DNA of 61,664 nt from Flavobacteriaceae bacterium (GTDB lineage Bacteria; Bacteroidota; Bacteroidia; Flavobacteriales; Flavobacteriaceae): the NCBI GenBank assembly GCA_021647985.1, contig JAKITQ010000015.1, positions 1 through 61,664 on the forward strand. The letters are read 5' to 3'. Below, piece by piece: positions 16,086 through 25,581 of this stretch; positions within the stretch are counted from its first letter, which is position 1, and every line of letters starts with the position of its first letter. Both the position numbers and the translations under genes were made by a program. The notes under the pieces are model-generated. The model did no database searches, was not told where the DNA came from, and was given only the letters and a program-made list of their open reading frames with translations.

Positions 16086-16556
16086 ATGAGTAATACAATA
16101 TTAGGGCTGAATAGAGTAAAAGTAATTGGTTTGCATACAAATTTGAATGAATTGTTAGCAAATTTTCAAGTATATTATCAAAACTTAAGAGGTTTGCATT
16201 GGAATATTAAAGGGAAATCATTTTTTGAATTGCATGTTAAATTTGAAGAGTTGTACACAGATTCACAAGAAAAAATTGATTTAATAGCCGAAAGAATTTT
16301 AACTTTAGAAGGCAATCCATTACATACTTTTAGTGATTATATGGATAAGGCATCTGTTTCTGTTGGAAAAGATATATCTATAGATATAAAAGCTGTAGAA
16401 TTGGTAATTAATTCTTTAGAAAAATTATTAGTAATTGAAAGAAATATTTTAGATCAATCAGCCGATGCAAACGATGAAGGTACAAATGCAATGATGAGTG
16501 ATTTTATTGCCGAACAAGAAAAAACGATTTGGATGTTAAAATCGTGGTTGGCTTAA
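16086..16556 (+). CDS. dps: Dps, DNA-protecting ferritin-like protein
   Basis: 156 residues of the Dps/miniferritin family. The inter-subunit ferroxidase residues are visible in LRGLHWNIKG, FFELHVKFEELYTDSQEKID and ERILTLEG. It oxidises Fe(II) with peroxide and stores iron in a dodecamer in the cytoplasm. No long Lys-rich DNA-binding tail is present. It is divergent from oxyR. The stop codon TAA lies inside the TTAA end of a small inverted-repeat remnant. Confidence 0.95.
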   Translation: MSNTILGLNRVKVIGLHTNLNELLANFQVYYQNLRGLHWNIKGKSFFELHVKFEELYTDSQEKIDLIAERILTLEGNPLHTFSDYMDKASVSVGKDISIDIKAVELVINSLEKLLVIERNILDQSADANDEGTNAMMSDFIAEQEKTIWMLKSWLA

Positions 16557-16596
16557 GGTGTGAGTAAAGAAATGAATTTTTAGAACCCACCTTTAA
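16553..16596. mobile_element. 44-bp remnant or miniature of the TTAA-ended repeat element
   Basis: The right part AATGAATTTTTAGAACCCAC (16571-16590) plus CTT matches the 25-bp terminal repeat of the element at 18161-18428. The left part TTAAGGTGTG resembles the opposite end with one change. It overlaps the dps stop codon. Confidence 0.5.
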
Positions 16597-16632
16597 TAAA
16601 AAAGGGTTTCCATTTGGAAACCCTTTTTTATT
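16595..16632. terminator. Bidirectional terminator between dps and the acyltransferase gene
   Basis: A perfect 17-bp stem (AATAAAAAAGGGTTTCC with its complement at 16616-16632) around a 4-nt loop. It has A- and T-runs on both sides, as needed for both converging genes. It touches the stop codon of the acyltransferase gene. Confidence 0.85.
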
Positions 16633-17443
16633 AATAAATATCCCAGAACTCTCTTTTTTTATTGAGTTCTGTTTGAATTTTATCGTATTCTTCAACAGGA
16701 GTTACTTTTAAAAAAGAAGAGTGCTGCTCAATAGCAAATTCTAGTTTTTCAACTATATCTTTTACGGTATCATTTTCATAATCAAAAACCAAAGGCTTTT
16801 TAATTACCATAGATTGTAAAACACCTCTTTTTTTAATCATAAGACCTTTCTTGTCAAACGACCTTCTAAAACCATCAATAACAATAGGAATAACTATGGG
16901 TTTATTCTTTTTTATAATATGCGCTGTACCTCTTCTAATGGGTTTAAAAGGTGTCGTTGTACCTTGTGGGAAAGTAATTACCCATCCATCATTTAATGCA
17001 TTTGTAATGTTGGAAACATCCGAGAATTTCACCTGTTTTTTTATATCCTTCCCTTTTTCCCTCCAGGTTCTTTCAATGGAAATAGATCCACCATATGCCA
17101 TTATTTTTGGTAATAAACCGGCACGCATGGTTTCTTTTGCAGCAACAAAATAAACATTCAATTTTGGTTGCCATATATACCCAATATCCTTTATGTTATC
17201 AACCCTTCCACTTAGAGAGGCATTAAAAACATGAAGCATTGCTGCAACATCTGCAAAGTAGGTTTGATGATTAGATACAAATAAAACATTATTATCTGGT
17301 AGATCCCGAATAATTTCAGAGCCTTCAATTTGCAGTTCATTAAAACCGCGATACCTTCTATGTGAAAGAAGCCCTAAAGCCCTAATCAATGTCTTTTTAA
17401 GAAACAAATTCTTTCCAAATATGTCTCGTTCAAATACTCCCAT
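16631..17443 (-). CDS. 1-acyl-glycerol-3-phosphate acyltransferase family (PlsC-like)
   Basis: 270 residues. The acyltransferase motif NHQTYFADVA (NHxxxxD) and FPQGTTT (in place of FPEGTR) identify the PlsC family. The Glu to Gln change in the second motif is a departure from the consensus. It should acylate lysophosphatidic acid or a related lipid (ornithine-lipid type acceptors are possible) at the inner membrane. It lies just downstream of the NUDIX gene on the same strand, 39 bp apart, and is probably co-transcribed with it. Confidence 0.85.
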   Translation of the reverse strand: MGVFERDIFGKNLFLKKTLIRALGLLSHRRYRGFNELQIEGSEIIRDLPDNNVLFVSNHQTYFADVAAMLHVFNASLSGRVDNIKDIGYIWQPKLNVYFVAAKETMRAGLLPKIMAYGGSISIERTWREKGKDIKKQVKFSDVSNITNALNDGWVITFPQGTTTPFKPIRRGTAHIIKKNKPIVIPIVIDGFRRSFDKKGLMIKKRGVLQSMVIKKPLVFDYENDTVKDIVEKLEFAIEQHSSFLKVTPVEEYDKIQTELNKKREFWDIY

Positions 17444-17482
17444 TTTTAATTTTTAACTTAACAAACATAAAAAAATAATTGA

Positions 17483-18115
17483 CTATAATGATTTAAGTAG
17501 GTCTTTTATTTCACTTAATATCATTGCTGTAGCGCCCCAAACCGTATAATTGTTTAATTTAAAGCAGGGTACGTCAATATTTTGCATGTAACTAGTGGAT
17601 AAATTTTTTGTTGTTATTGTATTATTTTTTAATAAATCAGTCAATTTAACTTCTATTATCTTTTTTACTTCGTGATTTTGTATAAATGTAGGTGTTTTAT
17701 TTATAATACCAATAAACGGACTAACCAAAAAATTGCTTGGTGGAATAAAAGTTTCCGTCATTTGTTTTTTAATAATTACATCTTTAATTTCAACGCCTAC
17801 CTCCTCAAAGGTTTCACGCAAAGCAGTTTTTTCTAAATTTTCATCATACTTTTCATATTTTCCTCCAGGAAAACTTATTTGCGAAGCATGTGTTCCATTA
17901 TAATGTGCTCTTAAAATTAATAAAAAATAAGTTTCGTTGTTGTTATTTGGATAAAAAAGTGCTAAAACGGCGGCTTTTTTAGGATTCTTGTTAGAAATTT
18001 CTTTATTGTTAAAATTGATTCTTTCTTTCGGAATCATTTTTTTATGTGATTCCCATCCACCAATCGGCACAAGTTCAACTTTAGAAATTAATGATTTAAA
18101 AGAGTTAAATTCCAT
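17483..18115 (-). CDS. NUDIX hydrolase, CoA pyrophosphatase-like
   Basis: 210 residues with a NUDIX box GKYEKYDENLEKTALRETFE followed by EVG, and a preceding SFPGG typical of the CoA pyrophosphatase (NudL/PCD1) subgroup. It should hydrolyse CoA or acyl-CoA to a phosphopantetheine product and 3',5'-ADP. Co-directional with the downstream acyltransferase gene, which fits a lipid/CoA theme. The extra N-terminal 50 residues are normal for the family. Confidence 0.85.
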   Translation of the reverse strand: MEFNSFKSLISKVELVPIGGWESHKKMIPKERINFNNKEISNKNPKKAAVLALFYPNNNNETYFLLILRAHYNGTHASQISFPGGKYEKYDENLEKTALRETFEEVGVEIKDVIIKKQMTETFIPPSNFLVSPFIGIINKTPTFIQNHEVKKIIEVKLTDLLKNNTITTKNLSTSYMQNIDVPCFKLNNYTVWGATAMILSEIKDLLKSL

Positions 18116-18160
18116 TTAATATTTTATTTTTACCAAGCACAAATTTACAATTAATCTAGT

Positions 18161-18428
18161 TTAAGGTGGGTTCTAAAAATTCATTTCTTTCAAAAAACAA
18201 AGAGAATAAATGAGATGTGAGGCTCTATTTTTTTTGAATAGTTAGCTATTGAAAAAAAATATAACGAAGCAGATTATTTGCTATCTTTGTTTCCATAAGG
18301 GTTTTCAGAGTTTTCCAGATACTGCCTAAAATTTTATTGTGTTATCTCGATAGTACTTCAAAAATTATAGTTGCCTCTGAAAAACTCTGAAAATTTTGAT
18401 GCGAATGAATTTTTAGAACCCACCTTAA
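18161..18428. mobile_element. 268-bp element with 25-bp perfect terminal inverted repeats
   Basis: The ends TTAAGGTGGGTTCTAAAAAT (18161-18180, continuing TCATT) and its exact complement at 18404-18428 enclose 218 bp without an ORF. Inside is a second inverted pair, GTTTTCAGAGTTTT and AAAACTCTGAAAAT-like. The terminal TTAA could be a target-site duplication. It fills most of the 332-bp gap between the NUDIX and dipeptidase genes. A fragment of the end lies at 16571. No transposase is in the window. Confidence 0.75.
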
Positions 18429-18447
18429 TGTTAAATTGAATTTTGGA

Positions 18448-19611
18448 ATGAAAAAAATAACTAAAATAGTATTGTTTACCATTCTTCTACTTTCAATAAT
18501 TTTTTATTTCATCACGCTTATTGTTCCCAAAATTATTGATAAACAGCGTAATGAAATTAGAGTTAAAGGGCCTTATGTAGCTTCACAAGAAGCCGAGAAT
18601 ATGTATAAATCGTTAAACTTTATAGCGGATTTACATTGTGATGCCTTATTGTGGAAAAGAGACCTTTTAAAAGATAACGATTTTGGACAAGTTGATATTC
18701 CTAAAATGTTAAAAGCTAGTGTAGGAATTCAAGCTTTTACTATAGTTACAAAATCTCCAAAGGGGCAAAATTTTGACAAAAATTCAGCAAATTCAGACAA
18801 TATTACATCACTATTCCTTGTACAAGGAAGACCTTCAAATAGTTTAACTAAACGGGCTGTTTTACAATGCGAAGACTTATTTAATTTTGCTAAAAAGTCT
18901 GATGGTAAATTTAGAGTGATAACATCTTCAACTGATTTTAAGAATTACTTGGCTGATAGAAAAAGCAAGAATAATATTACTGCTGGTTTTCTTGGGGTTG
19001 AAGGTGCACATGCGCTCGATGGTAAAATAGAAAATGTACAACTCTTATATGATAATGGGGTTAGAATGATGGCTACAACACATTTTTTTGATAATAAATT
19101 AGGTGGTTCAGCCCATGGTGTTTCAGGTGCTGGTTTAACTGATTTTGGAAAAGATGTAATTCTTAAAATGAATGTATTGAACATGATTATTGATGTGGCA
19201 CATGGTTCACCAAAATTAATTGATGATATTTTAAAAATAAGCGAAAAACCGATTATCTCTTCACATACAGGAGTTAAAGGAACTTGTGATAATGTTAGAA
19301 ATTTATCCGACAAGCATATCAAAGCAATTGCAAACTCCCAAGGTTTAATAAGTATTGCTATGTTTAAACAAGCAGTTTGTGGTACAGATGCTTCGGCAAC
19401 GGCAAAAGCCATTAAATATGTGTCAGATTTGGTTGGTGTACAATATGTGGCCTTAGGATCGGATTTTGATGGATCTGTAATTACACCTTTTGATATTACA
19501 GGACTTCCATTAATTGTTGAAGAATTGATGAAACTTGATTTTACCTCAAACGAAATTCAAAAAATAATGGGTGGAAATGTAAAAGAATTCTTGTTAAAAA
19601 ATTTACCTTAG
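18448..19611 (+). CDS. Membrane dipeptidase, peptidase family M19
   Basis: 387 residues from the ATG at 18448 (an in-frame TTG lies four codons earlier). An N-terminal membrane anchor (KIVLFTILLLSIIFYFITLIV) is followed by the M19 zinc enzyme: DLHCDALLW, GVEGAHALDG, SSHTGVKG and ALGSDFDGS. It hydrolyses dipeptides, including some D-amino-acid ones, outside the inner membrane. It starts 20 bp after the end of the 268-bp element, so its promoter may lie in that element. 61 bp upstream of bshA on the same strand. Confidence 0.9.
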   Translation: MKKITKIVLFTILLLSIIFYFITLIVPKIIDKQRNEIRVKGPYVASQEAENMYKSLNFIADLHCDALLWKRDLLKDNDFGQVDIPKMLKASVGIQAFTIVTKSPKGQNFDKNSANSDNITSLFLVQGRPSNSLTKRAVLQCEDLFNFAKKSDGKFRVITSSTDFKNYLADRKSKNNITAGFLGVEGAHALDGKIENVQLLYDNGVRMMATTHFFDNKLGGSAHGVSGAGLTDFGKDVILKMNVLNMIIDVAHGSPKLIDDILKISEKPIISSHTGVKGTCDNVRNLSDKHIKAIANSQGLISIAMFKQAVCGTDASATAKAIKYVSDLVGVQYVALGSDFDGSVITPFDITGLPLIVEELMKLDFTSNEIQKIMGGNVKEFLLKNLP

Positions 19612-19672
19612 GTAAGTAAGTATTTAATTTAAAGACGTCTTATTGACACAATTTAAAATATAAAATATAAAA

Positions 19673-20797
19673 ATGAAAATAGGTATTGTTTGTTACCCTA
19701 CATACGGAGGTAGTGGTGTTTTAGCAACAGAGCTCGGAATGGCATTAGCTCGTAAAGGATATGATGTTCATTTTATAACATCGCATTTACCAGTTAAATT
19801 AAATTTTATAAATCCTAATCTACATTTCCATGAGGTTTTTATGGAAGATTACCCATTGTTTCAATATCAACCATACGAACTTGCGCTTTCAAGTAAATTG
19901 GTTCAGGTTGTTGAAAAATACAGTTTAGATATTTTACATGTTCATTATGCCATTCCGCATGCTTATGCAGCATATATGGCTAAGCAAATGTTAAAACAAA
20001 AAGGTATTGATATTCCTATTGTTACAACCCTACACGGAACTGATATCACACTTGTTGGAAGCCACCCGGTATATAAGGCTGCTGTTGAGTTTAGCATTAA
20101 CAATTCAGATGTGGTAACAACGGTATCAGAAAGTTTAAGAAGTGATACTTTACGTTTATTTAATATTTATAATAAAATTGAAGTTATATATAATTTTATT
20201 GATTTTGAACATCAAAAAGAATGGGATGATGATGAATGCGTACGTGAGACATTGGTTAGTAAAGATGAAAAAATTATTTCTCATATAAGCAATCTCAGAC
20301 CAGTTAAAAGAATTTTAGATGTAATTCAAGTTTTTGATAAAATTCAAAAAAAGATTCCAAGTAAATTACTATTGGTAGGGGAAGGGCCAGATAAAGCAAA
20401 GGCAGATTTATTAGTAAAAAAATTAGGAATTAAAGACAAAGTTATATTTTTAGGTAATAGTGATGAAGTAAGAAAAATATTATGTTTTACAGATTTGTTT
20501 TTATTACCCTCTGAAACAGAGAGTTTTGGCTTGGTGGCATTAGAAGCAATGGCTGCCCGAACACCTGTTATTTCATCAAATACAGGAGGATTACCAGAGG
20601 TTAATCTACATGGAAAAACAGGATTTTTAAGTGATGTTGGTGACGTTGATGACATGGCTAAAAATGCTATTTATATATTGGAAGATGATAAAAGGTTGGA
20701 AGCGTTTAAAGACAATGCTTATGCTTATGCCCAAAAATTTTCAATAGAAAATATATTGCCTAAGTATGAAAAATTATATCAACTTTGTATGCATTGA
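19673..20797 (+). CDS. bshA: BshA, N-acetylglucosaminyl L-malate synthase
   Basis: 374-residue GT4 glycosyltransferase making GlcNAc-malate, the first step of bacillithiol synthesis. It has the family start IGIVCYPTYGGSGVLATELG, HVHYAIPHAYAA, TTLHGTDITLVGSHP and the EX7E region PSETESFGLVALEAMA. The length is normal. Bacillithiol is the low-molecular-weight thiol of many Bacteroidota and fits the nearby peroxide-defence genes. A strong terminator follows. Confidence 0.94.
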   Translation: MKIGIVCYPTYGGSGVLATELGMALARKGYDVHFITSHLPVKLNFINPNLHFHEVFMEDYPLFQYQPYELALSSKLVQVVEKYSLDILHVHYAIPHAYAAYMAKQMLKQKGIDIPIVTTLHGTDITLVGSHPVYKAAVEFSINNSDVVTTVSESLRSDTLRLFNIYNKIEVIYNFIDFEHQKEWDDDECVRETLVSKDEKIISHISNLRPVKRILDVIQVFDKIQKKIPSKLLLVGEGPDKAKADLLVKKLGIKDKVIFLGNSDEVRKILCFTDLFLLPSETESFGLVALEAMAARTPVISSNTGGLPEVNLHGKTGFLSDVGDVDDMAKNAIYILEDDKRLEAFKDNAYAYAQKFSIENILPKYEKLYQLCMH

Positions 20798-20870
20798 AAA
20801 GTACCATGATGTAGAAAGTTTATTTTTTTCTGTATAAAAAATTAATACCTATAAAATTTGTATGCAATAT

Positions 20871-20922
20871 ACTATGCCTCCAATAAGCAAAAATATTGCT
20901 TATTGGAGGCATAGTTATTTTT
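20871..20922. terminator. Strong bidirectional terminator after bshA
   Basis: ACTATGCCTCCAATAAGCAA (20871-20890) is perfectly complementary to 20896-20915 across a 5-nt loop, a 20-bp stem, followed by TATTTTT. It separates the convergent bshA and BNR-lipoprotein genes. Confidence 0.85.
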
Positions 20923-20940
20923 GGAGCTTATGCATGGTTT

Positions 20941-22023
20941 TTATAATTTTTTTGGATCTAATACTACATGTTTTACAGTTTTACGATTCCATGTATAAAC
21001 AATATGAATCATACCATTAGAAGATTGAATAACAGTTGGATATGAATATTCTTCGCCTTCTTTATCCGTTTCAGGAGTTAAAGGTTCAAGGTCTATAATC
21101 CTTTCCCAATTTTTTCCATCATTAGATATACCAACGCTAAGCGGTACACGATCTCCCCAGGTGCCTCCAGTCGGATTGTACACCAATAGTTGCCGGCCGT
21201 CTTTTAAACTAATTGCATCCGTTCCAGAATTAGGATTAGGCAAGCCTGTTGAGGTCATCTTGTCCCACGTTTTTCCATAATCATAGGACCAGTTTTGTGT
21301 AATCACTTCATTCGAAGTTCTGCTCAATAATTGTAATTTCCCGTTTCCATAATTTAAAATGGAAGGTTGAATTGCTCTGAACTCTTTTCCATCATTTAAA
21401 TCTCCGCTAGAAGTCCACGTTTTACCAGAATCGGTACTAATTTCAAGTTGAATTTTCCAAATTTTATTTTCATCTTCTGTACTTGTAGGAGATAAAATTG
21501 TTCCGTCCGCCAATTGTATTGGTTGATTTTTTATAGGGCCTAAAATACCTTCAGGTAGCTTAACGGGTTCAGACCAGGTAAGTCCATCATCTTCAGAAGT
21601 AACATACAATCCCCACCATTCTCTTGGGTTAGGTCCAACTTTATAAAATAAGATCAAAGGATTGTTTTTTGGTTTATACAAAACCGGATTCCAGCTAGGA
21701 TATCGGGTTCCGTCTTCCTGCACGCCATTGGCAACTTCTATAGGGCTTGACCATTTACCGTCAACTTTTCTCGAAATCCAAATACCTACGTCGTCATTCT
21801 TTTCTTTCGTTCCCCCAAACCAAGAAGCCACAGGAACACCGTTACTTACCTCGATTGTTGAAGCATGGCATTGAGGAGTCAAAGCATTCTCAATTTCATA
21901 AATAAATTCTTCAGTAACTATGGCCTGATTTTTAGTGTTATTTTCAGATTTTAAAGGTTCTTTTTTATTGCCACACGAAATATTTAATATTAAGATGGTT
22001 AAGACTAATGTAACTTTTTTCAT
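20941..22023 (-). CDS. BNR_2-type sialidase-like propeller lipoprotein
   Basis: 360 residues with a lipoprotein signal (LNISCGN). It has the BNR_2 start PQCHASTIEVSNGVPVASWF then GGTKEKNDDVGIWISRK, and Asp-boxes SEDDGLTWSEP, STDSGKTW and YDYGKTWDK. Proteins with this fold include sialidases and also rhamnose-glucuronate lyases, so substrate specificity cannot be fixed. It would act outside the cell or in the periplasm. It is the last gene of the minus-strand glycan cluster, 21 bp after the GH92 gene, probably in one operon with GH92 and the esterase. Confidence 0.85.
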   Translation of the reverse strand: MKKVTLVLTILILNISCGNKKEPLKSENNTKNQAIVTEEFIYEIENALTPQCHASTIEVSNGVPVASWFGGTKEKNDDVGIWISRKVDGKWSSPIEVANGVQEDGTRYPSWNPVLYKPKNNPLILFYKVGPNPREWWGLYVTSEDDGLTWSEPVKLPEGILGPIKNQPIQLADGTILSPTSTEDENKIWKIQLEISTDSGKTWTSSGDLNDGKEFRAIQPSILNYGNGKLQLLSRTSNEVITQNWSYDYGKTWDKMTSTGLPNPNSGTDAISLKDGRQLLVYNPTGGTWGDRVPLSVGISNDGKNWERIIDLEPLTPETDKEGEEYSYPTVIQSSNGMIHIVYTWNRKTVKHVVLDPKKL

Positions 22024-22044
22024 AATTTCAGTATTTATATTTAA

Positions 22045-24411
22045 TTATTTATTTTCTAAAATAGGTTTTTTACGCATAACAAATTTAAGTATTCCTCCGT
22101 TTGCAATTTCTTTATGATCAATCCAATGCCTGTTTAATAGGTCACCATTCAAATATACAGCTTTGACATAAATATTTTCTTTGGAATAATTTTCGGTTTC
22201 AATATTTAAGTTGTTTGCTCCTAAATTAATTTTAGCACTTTCAAATAGCGGAGAACCAAGTTGGTAAATAGTTGTTCCCGCAATAGGGTAAATACCTAAA
22301 GCGCTAAATATATACCAAGCAGAAAGTGTTCCAGCATCATCGTTTCCGTCAATACCAACATAATCATCTTCATATTTATTCTTTAAAATCCACCTTACCC
22401 ATTTTTGAGTAAGATCAGGTCTACCTGCCTCATTAAATAAATAAACAGCATGAAGATCAGGTTCATTACCATGCCAATAGTAATTATCTGGAATCCAGGT
22501 AGCAAGCTGTGGTTTTGATAAGGCAAAAAAATCATTGAGTTCACTTACAAAATAGTCATTACTATCAAATAATGATATCAATCCTTTAGGATCAAAAGGT
22601 ACCATCCAACGCCATTGTAAGGCACTACCTTCTACATATCCTTTGGTGTATTCCTTATCCCAATCCGTATAGGTCAACTGAAGCGGGTCAAATTTTTCCA
22701 CAAAACTCCCATCTATTCTTCTCGATTGAAAATATTGCGTTTCCGGATTCCAAACATGGATGTAGTTTTTGGATTGTTTTGTAAAAAACTGATAATCATC
22801 ATCAGATCCCAATGCTTTAGCCAGTAAACTAATTGAATAATCTGCCCAGGCATATTCTAAAGTTTTACCCACTGATTTGTCTCCGAGTTCATCTGGACAA
22901 TAACCATATTTTATATAGCCTTCTATACTTCTCCTTCCAGAAGCTTCTGAATTTTTTGGTGTAGGAGCTAAGGCAACTGCCTTCATTTTGTCAAAAGCAA
23001 AATCGATATCAAAATCCCTAATTCCTTTTAAATAAGATTCCGTTATGGTCATATCAGCCGGTGACCCCAGCATAGATCCGGTATAACCGTTTCCGGAAGG
23101 CCATCTAGGAAAACTTCCTCCTTGTCTTGCCATTTGAATCAAAGAAACGATCATATCGCGCTGTTCTTCTTTTGCAATTAAATTAAAAAGAGGATGTATC
23201 GTTCTAAAAGTATCCCATAAAGATAGGTCTGTATAATAGTTAAAATCAGTTGCCTGATGAATTTTATTGTCAAATCCAAGATATTCACCATTAACATCAT
23301 TAAAAAGGGTTGGCATTTGAAAACTCCTGTAAAGTGCGCTATAAAAAATATTTTTATCGATTTCAGTAGCACCATTAACCTTAATTAAAGAAAATTTATT
23401 CTCCCATTTAACCTGTGCTTTTTTCACTGTTGCATCAAAAGATTGGTTTGCTGCTTCCGTACCCAAATTTAATTTGGCATTTTGCAAACTCACGTAAGAA
23501 ATACCAACTTTTACATGGATGGTTTGATTTGGGTTTTCAGGATTAAAACCTATGTGCAGAACCAAGTTATCCCCAGATCTATTTTTTTTATTTGCTATAA
23601 ATTTGCTACCATCCCAAATGCCATATGTATTAATATTCTGACTAAATTTTGCAACGAAATATACTTTTTGTCCCTTATATCTACCTGCAAACGTTCCAAA
23701 TGTTCTAACCGAACCTTCTACTGTATTTTTTGAAGGGTATACAGAAACTTCTCCTTCCTTTGCTGGTTTGTCACCTGTTGTATTGGTAATTTTGATGAGG
23801 ATGTTTTTAGCATCTTCTTTTTGAAAAGTATAGCGATGTAAACCGGTTCTTTCCGTGGCAGTTAATTCTGAAAAAATATTTTCTTTTTTAAATTTCACAC
23901 TGTAATAACCTGGGAAAGCTATTTCATTTTCATGCGAAAATTTATGATAGTAATCCTTTTTAAAGTTTATATCATCAGCCGCTTGGTTGGTAGGTGTAAA
24001 AAGAAAATGACCACCATCTGTTGCTCCCGTTCCTGCAAGTCGTGTATGGCTAAAGCCCAACATTCTGTTGTCTGCATAATAATATCCTGAGGTACTTAAT
24101 GCTTTCTTATTTGGTATTAATAAATTGTTATCTGGAAAAGTTGAAATAGTTTCCGGACTTAATCGAACCATGCCAAACGGAACCGTAGCACCTGGAAAAT
24201 TCATACCACCCACCCAGGCAGGGAAACCGCCAGTGCCTATAAAATTATTGACATACTTACCGTATTTACCTGATTCAAATTTTTCATTCTGATTACTGGG
24301 TACTTTGTTAACAATATTGGAGTAATGCAACCAACCAATAAAAATAAGTAGCGATGCAATTAACAAAGAAACCCCCAGAGCTATACCAATAATTTTGATT
24401 ATTTTTTTCAT
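22045..24411 (-). CDS. GH92 alpha-mannosidase
   Basis: 788 residues from the ATG at 24411, chosen because it follows the esterase stop by 7 bp and opens with the membrane anchor; an ATG 11 codons earlier would overlap that gene. GH92 landmarks are VNNFIGTGGFPAW, PFGMVRLSPE, GFSHTRLAGTGATDGGHFLF, SFPRWPSGNGYTGSMLGSPA, HGNEPDLHAVYLFN (acid Glu region) and DGNDDAGTLSAWYIFSALGI (base Asp region). It is a calcium-dependent exo-alpha-mannosidase, usually alpha-1,2 and related linkages, removing mannose from N-glycans or mannans. The likely location is periplasmic, membrane-anchored. Confidence 0.95.
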   Translation of the reverse strand: MKKIIKIIGIALGVSLLIASLLIFIGWLHYSNIVNKVPSNQNEKFESGKYGKYVNNFIGTGGFPAWVGGMNFPGATVPFGMVRLSPETISTFPDNNLLIPNKKALSTSGYYYADNRMLGFSHTRLAGTGATDGGHFLFTPTNQAADDINFKKDYYHKFSHENEIAFPGYYSVKFKKENIFSELTATERTGLHRYTFQKEDAKNILIKITNTTGDKPAKEGEVSVYPSKNTVEGSVRTFGTFAGRYKGQKVYFVAKFSQNINTYGIWDGSKFIANKKNRSGDNLVLHIGFNPENPNQTIHVKVGISYVSLQNAKLNLGTEAANQSFDATVKKAQVKWENKFSLIKVNGATEIDKNIFYSALYRSFQMPTLFNDVNGEYLGFDNKIHQATDFNYYTDLSLWDTFRTIHPLFNLIAKEEQRDMIVSLIQMARQGGSFPRWPSGNGYTGSMLGSPADMTITESYLKGIRDFDIDFAFDKMKAVALAPTPKNSEASGRRSIEGYIKYGYCPDELGDKSVGKTLEYAWADYSISLLAKALGSDDDYQFFTKQSKNYIHVWNPETQYFQSRRIDGSFVEKFDPLQLTYTDWDKEYTKGYVEGSALQWRWMVPFDPKGLISLFDSNDYFVSELNDFFALSKPQLATWIPDNYYWHGNEPDLHAVYLFNEAGRPDLTQKWVRWILKNKYEDDYVGIDGNDDAGTLSAWYIFSALGIYPIAGTTIYQLGSPLFESAKINLGANNLNIETENYSKENIYVKAVYLNGDLLNRHWIDHKEIANGGILKFVMRKKPILENK

Positions 24412-24418
24412 TATTATA

Positions 24419-25342
24419 TCAATTTTTTGGAATGTATTTTTCAAAAAATTCGTACATATAGTATGTGCAATATTTATTTACTTCTACGGAAGCATCCATC
24501 GTATGCGGCCATCCTTTTAATTTGTGATAATAGGAAATTGCACCTGCCTCTTTAATTTTTTTATCCAAATTATCCGACTGATCATAGGGCACTATTTCAT
24601 CAAGCATACCTTGAAAAATAAGGGTAGGAGGAATATGCTTATTGATGAAGCTAATAGGTGAAGCTTGTTTGTAAAGTTCAGGAGCTTCTTCATAAGATTT
24701 ACCAATTAATTTTATAACCGAAGGGGTTTCTCTGGCATAATCTATCGTTAAATCAGCCGGACCATATAAATTTACTACACCTTTTATTTTTAATGAGAGG
24801 TTTGTATATCCTGCCATCATTGCCAAATGACCTCCTGCAGAACCTCCAATTAATACTATTTTATTTGGGTCTATATGAAATTGTTCAGCATTATCTTGTA
24901 ACCATTTTACGGCACTGGATACATCATTTAATTGGGCAGGGTATTTTGCAATACCTGAAAACCTATATTGAATTGTTGCAGTAATATAGCCCTTTTCAGC
25001 GAAGGGAATTAAATAGGGCCAATAATCGTGTTTATCTCCTTTTTTCCATGCACCACCGTGGATAAATATAAGTAAAGGCATGGGCTTATCTGTATTAGCT
25101 TTATGATAAATATCTAATTTAAGATCCGTACTTTCTATGGTATTGTAAACAATGTCTTTATATTCAGTGATATTCTCCGGCAATGGGAATTCAGTTTCAA
25201 CCAAGTCTAACCTGCCTAAAGCGTAAGCTATTTTTAAGGTGAAATTACTAAAATATCCATCGGGTTTTTCTGGAGGAGCCTGTTGACTTTGACCAATAAA
25301 ACAACTGATAGACAATAAGGTAGTTAAGATAAGTTTTTTCAT
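24419..25342 (-). CDS. Secreted alpha/beta-hydrolase, acetyl-esterase-like (BD-FAE family type)
   Basis: 307 residues from the second ATG (an ATG two codons upstream is also possible), with a signal peptide ending near GQSQQ. The catalytic set is HGGAWKKGD (oxyanion hole), GGSAGGH (nucleophile Ser), LDEIVPYDQS (Asp) and WPHTMD (His). It probably removes acetyl or other acyl groups from sugars. It is clearly related to the 337-residue enzyme at 37511. It is 7 bp upstream of the GH92 gene. Confidence 0.88.
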   Translation of the reverse strand: MKKLILTTLLSISCFIGQSQQAPPEKPDGYFSNFTLKIAYALGRLDLVETEFPLPENITEYKDIVYNTIESTDLKLDIYHKANTDKPMPLLIFIHGGAWKKGDKHDYWPYLIPFAEKGYITATIQYRFSGIAKYPAQLNDVSSAVKWLQDNAEQFHIDPNKIVLIGGSAGGHLAMMAGYTNLSLKIKGVVNLYGPADLTIDYARETPSVIKLIGKSYEEAPELYKQASPISFINKHIPPTLIFQGMLDEIVPYDQSDNLDKKIKEAGAISYYHKLKGWPHTMDASVEVNKYCTYYMYEFFEKYIPKN

Positions 25343-25385
25343 ATACATATTATTTATTTAAAACTACGGCACAATATATGCTCGC

Positions 25386-25560
25386 ATTATTCGTGAGACT
25401 CTAAAAAATTAATTTCATTTTTTTAGTTAGCCGAACTAATCCCGCTGCCCGTGCTGAACTTGTTTCAGCATCTAGCGGGATCTTGGTTAATACCTAGACC
25501 CTTGGGTCGATTCCTATTATTGAGCCCAAGGCTTGCCCTTGGGTTTAATACTTTTTATTA
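25386..25560. repeat. Dispersed hairpin-rich repeat, copy 2 (longest)
   Basis: It begins ATTCGTGAGACTCTAAAAAA and contains a CCCGC...GCGGG stem whose loop is itself a hairpin (TGCTGAA-TTCAGCA). The second half has CCCTTGGG/CCCAAGGC-type inverted words instead of the CCGTCAGCTGACGG box. It lies between the esterase gene and a ROK-kinase scar, and may have taken part in the deletion that produced the scar. Confidence 0.7.
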
Positions 25561-25581
25561 CTCAATTTGGCACTTTCTAAT

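Noticed and set aside
18945..19412. A 155-codon frame on the strand opposite the dipeptidase gene
   Set aside because: It is a shadow of a well-supported M19 enzyme and has no recognisable domain or signal.
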